The notes beneath the pieces are model-generated. The model saw nothing but the letters and a program-made list of their open reading frames with translations, made no database searches and was not told where the DNA came from. This document shows positions 12,888 through 16,235 of a DNA stretch of 16,235 nt, piece after piece; within the stretch, counting starts at the first letter, position 1; every line of letters starts with the position of its first letter. This stretch comes from Chloroflexota bacterium. Its GTDB lineage: Bacteria > Chloroflexota > Dehalococcoidia > Lucifugimonadales > Lucifugimonadaceae. The translations under genes were made by a program, and so were the position numbers. Location of the stretch: assembly GCA_016210435.1 (NCBI GenBank), contig JACQUF010000352.1:1-16235 (forward strand), in the 5' to 3' direction.

Positions 12888-13295
12888 ATGAAGCGAATCC
12901 TCGTCGTAGACGACCGCGACGACCTCCGTCTGGCTATCACTACGCTGCTCGAAGGCGAAGGTTACGAGACGATCGGGGCGGCCGACGGCTCTGTGATGTC
13001 GAAGGTCCGCGGCCACCGCCCCGACCTCGTCCTCCTTGACGTGATGATGCCGGTCATGGACGGCTTTGCCGCACTCAAGCAACTGAAAGGCGACGATGCG
13101 ACGCGTGACGTCCCTGTCGTCATGATGTCCGCCAAGGGCTGGCCTGACGTCGCCCGGCGGGCGCTTGCGCTCGGCGCGCGCGAGTTCGTGCCCAAGCCGT
13201 TCGTCGTGGATGAGCTGCTCGGCCTGGTCGCCCGCATCCTCGGCACCGAGAAGCTGGAGCCTAGTGCAAAGGGGGATGCCGACGCCCTTGCCTGA
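12888..13295 (+). CDS. Stand-alone response regulator receiver (CheY-like)
   Basis: The 135-residue protein is a single receiver domain. The acidic pair is D8/D9 (VVDD), the phospho-acceptor is D51 (LLDVMMP), the switch Ser is S81 (MMSAK), and the conserved Lys is K103 (PKPF). No DNA-binding or enzyme domain follows, only a 15-residue polar tail. It should receive a phosphoryl group from a histidine kinase and act through protein contact, but no kinase or chemotaxis gene is in the window. GAGGTG 4 nt before ATG 12888 supports the start. It diverges from ccmA, and its last 35 bp overlap the end of the amidohydrolase on the opposite strand. Confidence 0.93.
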   Translation: MKRILVVDDRDDLRLAITTLLEGEGYETIGAADGSVMSKVRGHRPDLVLLDVMMPVMDGFAALKQLKGDDATRDVPVVMMSAKGWPDVARRALALGAREFVPKPFVVDELLGLVARILGTEKLEPSAKGDADALA

Positions 13296-14394
13296 CCGTC
13301 ACCACCGGCAGTAATCGCCTGGCCCCCTGCCTCGTCTCTCCCTGGGCGTCCGTAAACGTGACCGGCCCTTCCGCCATCCGCAGGACCGCGATATCCGCGG
13401 ATGCCCCGGGCTTCAGGGTCCCGACCTCCCCCAGCCTGCCGACCGCGCGCGCGGGCCGTTCGGTCGCCATCGCTATGACCTCCTCCAGCGAAATGCCCAG
13501 GTGCAGGAACTTGGACAGGGTCGTGACGAGATCGAATACCGGTCCACGTACGTTGTAGACGTGGACATCGCTCGAAATGGTGCTCGGCCCGAATCCCTGG
13601 GCGAGCGCCTGATCGGCAATCCGGAACCCGAAGCTGCCCGCGCCGTGACCGACGTCGAAGATCACGCCTCGCTTGCGTGCTTCGATCGCCGCCGGCAGGA
13701 CCTTCCCGGTATCCGTGATGATCCCCGGTGGCCGCGCTGTGAAGCTGTGCGTCACGATGTCTCCGGGCCGCAGCTTTCCGAAGATCTCCTCCAGCGGATG
13801 CTTGGTTGCGCCGATATGGATCATGACGGGCTTCCGGATGTGCCCAGCGGCTTCGATCGCGCGCTCCAGCGCGACCACGTCATTCGCTCCGACGATCGCC
13901 TCGCTCAGCCGGACTTTGATCCCCACGATCCAGTCGCCGAACGCGCGCGCCGTCTCGACTGCCGGATCGACGCGGGCCCAGCGAATGTCCTCCAACTCCC
14001 CGATATCGCGGTCCAGCTGCCCCATTCCCGAGATGTGCAGGAACGCCAGGGTGCGAGCGTGTGTCCTCTCGATCACGTATCGATGAAATCCCGGAAACGT
14101 GTTGGCCCCTGCCGACCCGGCGTCGACGACAGTAGTTGCGCCACGGGCGAGAGTATGCGGATCGGCTTCGATCGCGAGGTGCGCGACGCCCCACCACACG
14201 TGGACGTGCAAGTCGACCAGGCCGGGAGTGACGAGCAGGCCTTCGGCCTCGATCACGTCGCGGGAATCGCGGTCCGGGATGTGGGACTCAACCGCGGCAA
14301 TCCTTCCGCCGACGACGCCGATGTCCCGCTTCGCGTGAAGCTTCTGTGCGGGATCGATTACGGTCCCGTTCTTGATGACAAGGTCGTATGCCAT
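13261..14394 (-). CDS. Metal-dependent amidohydrolase (COG3964/Atu3266-like)
   Basis: The 377-residue enzyme has the amidohydrolase-superfamily metal site: HVH (H63, H65), a probable carboxylated Lys in VGIKVRLSE (K160), H193 in MIHIG, H216 in VTHSF, and the catalytic Asp D276 in SSDVHVY. DLVIKNGTVIDP at the N-terminus and LKPGASADIAVL near the C-terminus form the usual small beta domain. It most resembles the dihydroorotase-like COG3964 group, whose characterised members hydrolyse N-acyl amino acids or related esters. ATG 14394 is supported by AGGAGG at a 5-nt spacing. It diverges from the unrecognised gene and FAH enzyme over 99 bp. Its true substrate is unknown. Confidence 0.88.
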   Translation of the reverse strand: MAYDLVIKNGTVIDPAQKLHAKRDIGVVGGRIAAVESHIPDRDSRDVIEAEGLLVTPGLVDLHVHVWWGVAHLAIEADPHTLARGATTVVDAGSAGANTFPGFHRYVIERTHARTLAFLHISGMGQLDRDIGELEDIRWARVDPAVETARAFGDWIVGIKVRLSEAIVGANDVVALERAIEAAGHIRKPVMIHIGATKHPLEEIFGKLRPGDIVTHSFTARPPGIITDTGKVLPAAIEARKRGVIFDVGHGAGSFGFRIADQALAQGFGPSTISSDVHVYNVRGPVFDLVTTLSKFLHLGISLEEVIAMATERPARAVGRLGEVGTLKPGASADIAVLRMAEGPVTFTDAQGETRQGARRLLPVVTVRQGRRHPPLH

Positions 14395-14493
14395 AAGTCC
14401 CTCCTGGAAGCCCGTGGGACGCTAAGATAACCCGGCCGCGTCGAAGGTGGGCCGCACGGCGCACCACGCAACTTCAATCACCAGGAGGCCGCG
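14395..14493. promoter_or_regulatory. Divergent intergenic region with two strong ribosome-binding sites
   Basis: The 99-bp gap must hold promoters for both directions. Good Shine-Dalgarno sequences face left (AGGAGG on the complement, before 14394) and right (AGGAGG at 14483-14488, before 14494). TAAGAT near 14425 is a weak -10 candidate without a matching -35. The compact layout suggests joint control of the flanking catabolic genes. Confidence 0.45.
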
Positions 14494-15069
14494 ATGCCAC
14501 CACCCGTCGATCCGAATCGCGTTCTAATGACCGGCGAGAACTCCTTCATCCGGCTGAGCCAGGATGGCGGCAAGACCATGTCCGACCGTGTCAGCCACTG
14601 GCGCGTGCTCTGGTCGCCTGCAGGGACCGGCCACGCCCTCTTCATCAGGAGCAAGCTGACCGGCGACAAGGTCCGCGTTTACAGCGACAACATCGCAGTT
14701 GCCCGGTGGCTTCAGACAACGATCGAAACGCTGCTCTACCAGGAGTTCGCTGACACCCAGTTGCCCGTGATCTACGCCGAGTTCGAACGCTCCGGGGACC
14801 CACATTCTTCAGCGATCGAGACTGTCGTGAGCTCGGGAGACGAGCTGATGCTCACCTGGCACGACTTTCTGGACCCGTTTGTGTTGAACGCGCCCCCGGG
14901 GTTCAACAATCGCACGCTGGGAGTCTTCAGCACGTTCTTCCCTGCACGCTCGGCGCAGCTATCACTCAACGGGGAGTATGCATCCCGTAAGCCGTGGCTG
15001 GAGATGCGCGGGGACCGGCAGGCGAGCAGCTCATGCCTCGCCTGGTCGGAGACATGGGTGAAGCCGTAG
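14494..15069 (+). CDS. Unrecognised 191-residue protein
   Basis: I do not recognise this family. ATG 14494 has a perfect AGGAGG 5 nt upstream and codon use like its neighbours, so it is very likely real. The product has no signal peptide, no membrane span and no known nucleotide-binding motif. An early part reads GHALFIRSKLTGDKVRVYSDN and is followed by IAVARWLQ. A middle acidic part contains SSGDELMLTWHDFLDPF, and a later part GFNNRTLGVFSTFFPA suggests a beta-rich soluble domain. There is a single Cys near the C-terminus. It lies between the amidohydrolase and the FAH enzyme and is probably expressed with the latter, pointing to a role in the same catabolic locus. Function unknown. Confidence 0.75.
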   Translation: MPPPVDPNRVLMTGENSFIRLSQDGGKTMSDRVSHWRVLWSPAGTGHALFIRSKLTGDKVRVYSDNIAVARWLQTTIETLLYQEFADTQLPVIYAEFERSGDPHSSAIETVVSSGDELMLTWHDFLDPFVLNAPPGFNNRTLGVFSTFFPARSAQLSLNGEYASRKPWLEMRGDRQASSSCLAWSETWVKP

Positions 15070-15154
15070 CAGCGACGCGCTACACTGTCGCCTGCTTTCT
15101 CGCAAAGGGATATGGCGTCGCCCGGGCGGTCGGGAGCGCCGCGGACATTGAATT

Positions 15155-15160
15155 GGGAGT
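15155..15160 (+). promoter_or_regulatory. Ribosome-binding site that sets the FAH start
   Basis: GGGAGT lies 7 nt before ATG 15168. The frame is open back to 14994, but that extension overlaps the preceding gene and lacks FAH similarity. Confidence 0.6.
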
Positions 15161-15167
15161 CACACAG

Positions 15168-15920
15168 ATGCGATACGGAAAATTCACCGCAAAAGGCGTC
15201 ACCGCCCACTGTGAGATCGAGGGCGACACTGTCCATCAGGTATCGGGAGTTCCGTGGGCGACCGGCTACAGGCGTACCGGGCAGACCTACAAGCTGTCCG
15301 AGGTCAGGCTGCTCGCGCCGATCCAGCACCCGAGCAAGGTCTTTGCGATGGCGCTGAACTATGGATCGCACCTGCACGGCGCGGCGAAGCCGGAGCGGCC
15401 GGAGCCATTCCTTAAACCGTCGTCATCAATCGCCGGTCCCGGCGACCCGATCGTCCTGCCCCGCGACTCCACGCGGATCGATGCTGAATCAGAGCTGGTC
15501 GCGGTGATCGGCAAGCAGGCCAAGAACGTCTCCGAGAAGGACGCGCTCAGCTACGTCTTCGGCTACACCTGCGGCAACGACGTGAGTGCCAGGGACTGGC
15601 AACGCGGGGACCGCTCATGGTGGCGGGCCAAGGGCGCCGATACGTTCTCGCCGATCGGCCCGTGGATCGAGACGAACCTCGACCCGAGCAACATTCTCAT
15701 CATCGGGCGGATCAATGGGAAAGAAGCGCAGCGGTGCGAGACCACAGACATGATCTTCAGCACGGCCCAGTGCGTTTCGTTCATCAGCAAGTACGTGACC
15801 CTGTTGCCCGGCGACATGATCTTCACCGGTACTTCCGGGACGCCGGACGCGCTCAAGCCCGGCGACAAGGTGGACATCGAGATCCAGGGCATCGGCACGC
15901 TGTCGAATACCTGCAAATGA
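15168..15920 (+). CDS. Fumarylacetoacetate hydrolase family protein
   Basis: The 250-residue protein is a single FAH domain of the type that cleaves or decarboxylates beta-diketo or ring-fission acids. KVFAMALNYGSH (57-68) and EPFLKPSSSIAG (79-90) are family landmarks. The metal ligands are E107 and E109 (ESELVAVIG) and D138 (GNDVSARDWQ). K155 in RAKGADTFSPIGPW is the conserved active-site Lys. The C-terminal FTGTSGTPDALKPGD matches the usual GTPxGVG region in modified form. It lies 98 bp after the unrecognised gene and faces the CcdA-like gene at only 13 bp. Related enzymes act in aromatic meta-cleavage and homoprotocatechuate breakdown or as oxaloacetate decarboxylases; the substrate here cannot be set from sequence. 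Confidence 0.9.
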   Translation: MRYGKFTAKGVTAHCEIEGDTVHQVSGVPWATGYRRTGQTYKLSEVRLLAPIQHPSKVFAMALNYGSHLHGAAKPERPEPFLKPSSSIAGPGDPIVLPRDSTRIDAESELVAVIGKQAKNVSEKDALSYVFGYTCGNDVSARDWQRGDRSWWRAKGADTFSPIGPWIETNLDPSNILIIGRINGKEAQRCETTDMIFSTAQCVSFISKYVTLLPGDMIFTGTSGTPDALKPGDKVDIEIQGIGTLSNTCK

Positions 15921-15933
15921 AACCAAAATCAAA

Positions 15934-16235
15934 CTAGGTCCAGCGCGCCGCCAGTCCGCCCTCGGTAAGCCAGTAGAAGATGAGGTAGCCGCCGGCAAGC
16001 AGCACCAGCACCGCCGAGACCGGCTGCGCCCATGGGAGAATGCGGCGCAGACCTCCGATCATGGCGCCTTTGAACACCGCAAGGCTCAACGTCAGCAGCA
16101 ATACGACGAACGTCATGCCCAGCGCGTAGACGACGAACTGTCCAAATGCGAACAGCAGGCCACCGGTCGCAAGCGAGCTGCTGACGAGAGCAAGGAAGAC
16201 AGGCAGCGTGCAACTGAGCGACGCCAGGGCGTAAC
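15934..16235 (-). CDS. CcdA/DsbD-like thiol-transport membrane protein, partial
   Basis: About 99 residues of the C-terminal half are present; the start lies beyond the window edge. SLSCTLPVFLAL near the truncated end holds the Cys-(x)-Pro region typical of CcdA/DsbD transmembrane proteins. It is followed by three to four hydrophobic spans with YALGMTFVVLLLTL and GGYLIFYW. Proteins of this family carry electrons from cytoplasmic thioredoxin across the membrane to extracytoplasmic thiols, often for cytochrome c maturation. The N-terminal half, with the other redox Cys, is out of view. It ends 13 bp from the FAH stop on the opposite strand. Its presence a few kilobases from the ccm genes may be functionally linked, but they are separate transcription units. 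Confidence 0.75.
   Translation of the reverse strand, partial: YALASLSCTLPVFLALVSSSLATGGLLFAFGQFVVYALGMTFVVLLLTLSLAVFKGAMIGGLRRILPWAQPVSAVLVLLAGGYLIFYWLTEGGLAARWT

Noticed and set aside
13501..14430. 309-codon open frame on the plus strand opposite the amidohydrolase
   Set aside because: The amidohydrolase on the minus strand has all catalytic motifs; this frame has none and is Asp/Arg-rich in the way of a complementary-strand shadow.
14994..15167. 58-codon N-terminal extension of the FAH gene
   Set aside because: It overlaps the preceding gene, lacks family similarity, and ATG 15168 has a good ribosome-binding site.

Overview
This is a GC-rich, gene-dense bacterial chromosomal window. It has frequent GTG/TTG starts, short overlaps and no mobile elements. 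The gene set (MaoC plus SDR beta-oxidation enzymes, KorAB 2-oxoacid:ferredoxin oxidoreductase, a System I cytochrome c maturation cluster with a Cys-type CcmE, PlsY, CcdA-like protein) fits a non-proteobacterial environmental lineage. Chloroflexota is a reasonable guess, but no rRNA or other marker fixes the taxon. No tRNA, rRNA, CRISPR array, insertion sequence or phage gene was seen.

Layout. (1) 2-4526, plus strand: the end of a MaoC-like hydratase, then a protein with two complete SDR domains exactly 300 residues apart, then a penicillin-acylase-family Ntn hydrolase with a perfect Shine-Dalgarno. MaoC plus a tandem SDR resembles a split form of the fungal peroxisomal multifunctional enzyme Fox2. 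(2) 4527-4598: a short convergent spacer with a REP-like stem-loop. (3) 4599-5703, minus strand: Nudix hydrolase and GNAT acetyltransferase, overlapping by 14 bp. (4) 5704-6063: a divergent control region with a near-consensus sigma-70 promoter and a long leader with dyad symmetry. (5) 6064-8642, plus strand: korA-korB, overlapping by ATGA. (6) 8643-8817: a convergent hairpin-rich spacer. (7) 8818-12687, minus strand: ccmA-ccmB-ccmC-ccmD-ccmE-plsY, read right to left, interrupted between ccmB and ccmC by a heptad-phased inverted repeat. (8) 12888-13295, plus strand: a stand-alone CheY-like receiver. (9) 13261-15920: a COG3964-type amidohydrolase (minus strand), divergent from an unrecognised protein and a fumarylacetoacetate-hydrolase-family enzyme (plus strand). 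(10) 15934-16235, minus strand: the C-terminal part of a CcdA/DsbD-like membrane protein cut by the window edge.

How the genes work together. The left block points to acyl-CoA (beta-oxidation-like) metabolism, with a hydratase and a two-domain dehydrogenase. KorAB links 2-oxoacid oxidation to reduced ferredoxin. CcmABCDE exports heme and delivers it to apocytochromes c; the Cys-type CcmE (CxxxY motif) suggests the variant pathway known from Desulfovibrio and archaea. ccmF, ccmG and ccmH are not in this window. The CcdA-like protein may supply reductant to the same extracytoplasmic thiol chemistry. The amidohydrolase, unknown protein and FAH enzyme look like a small catabolic locus of unknown substrate.
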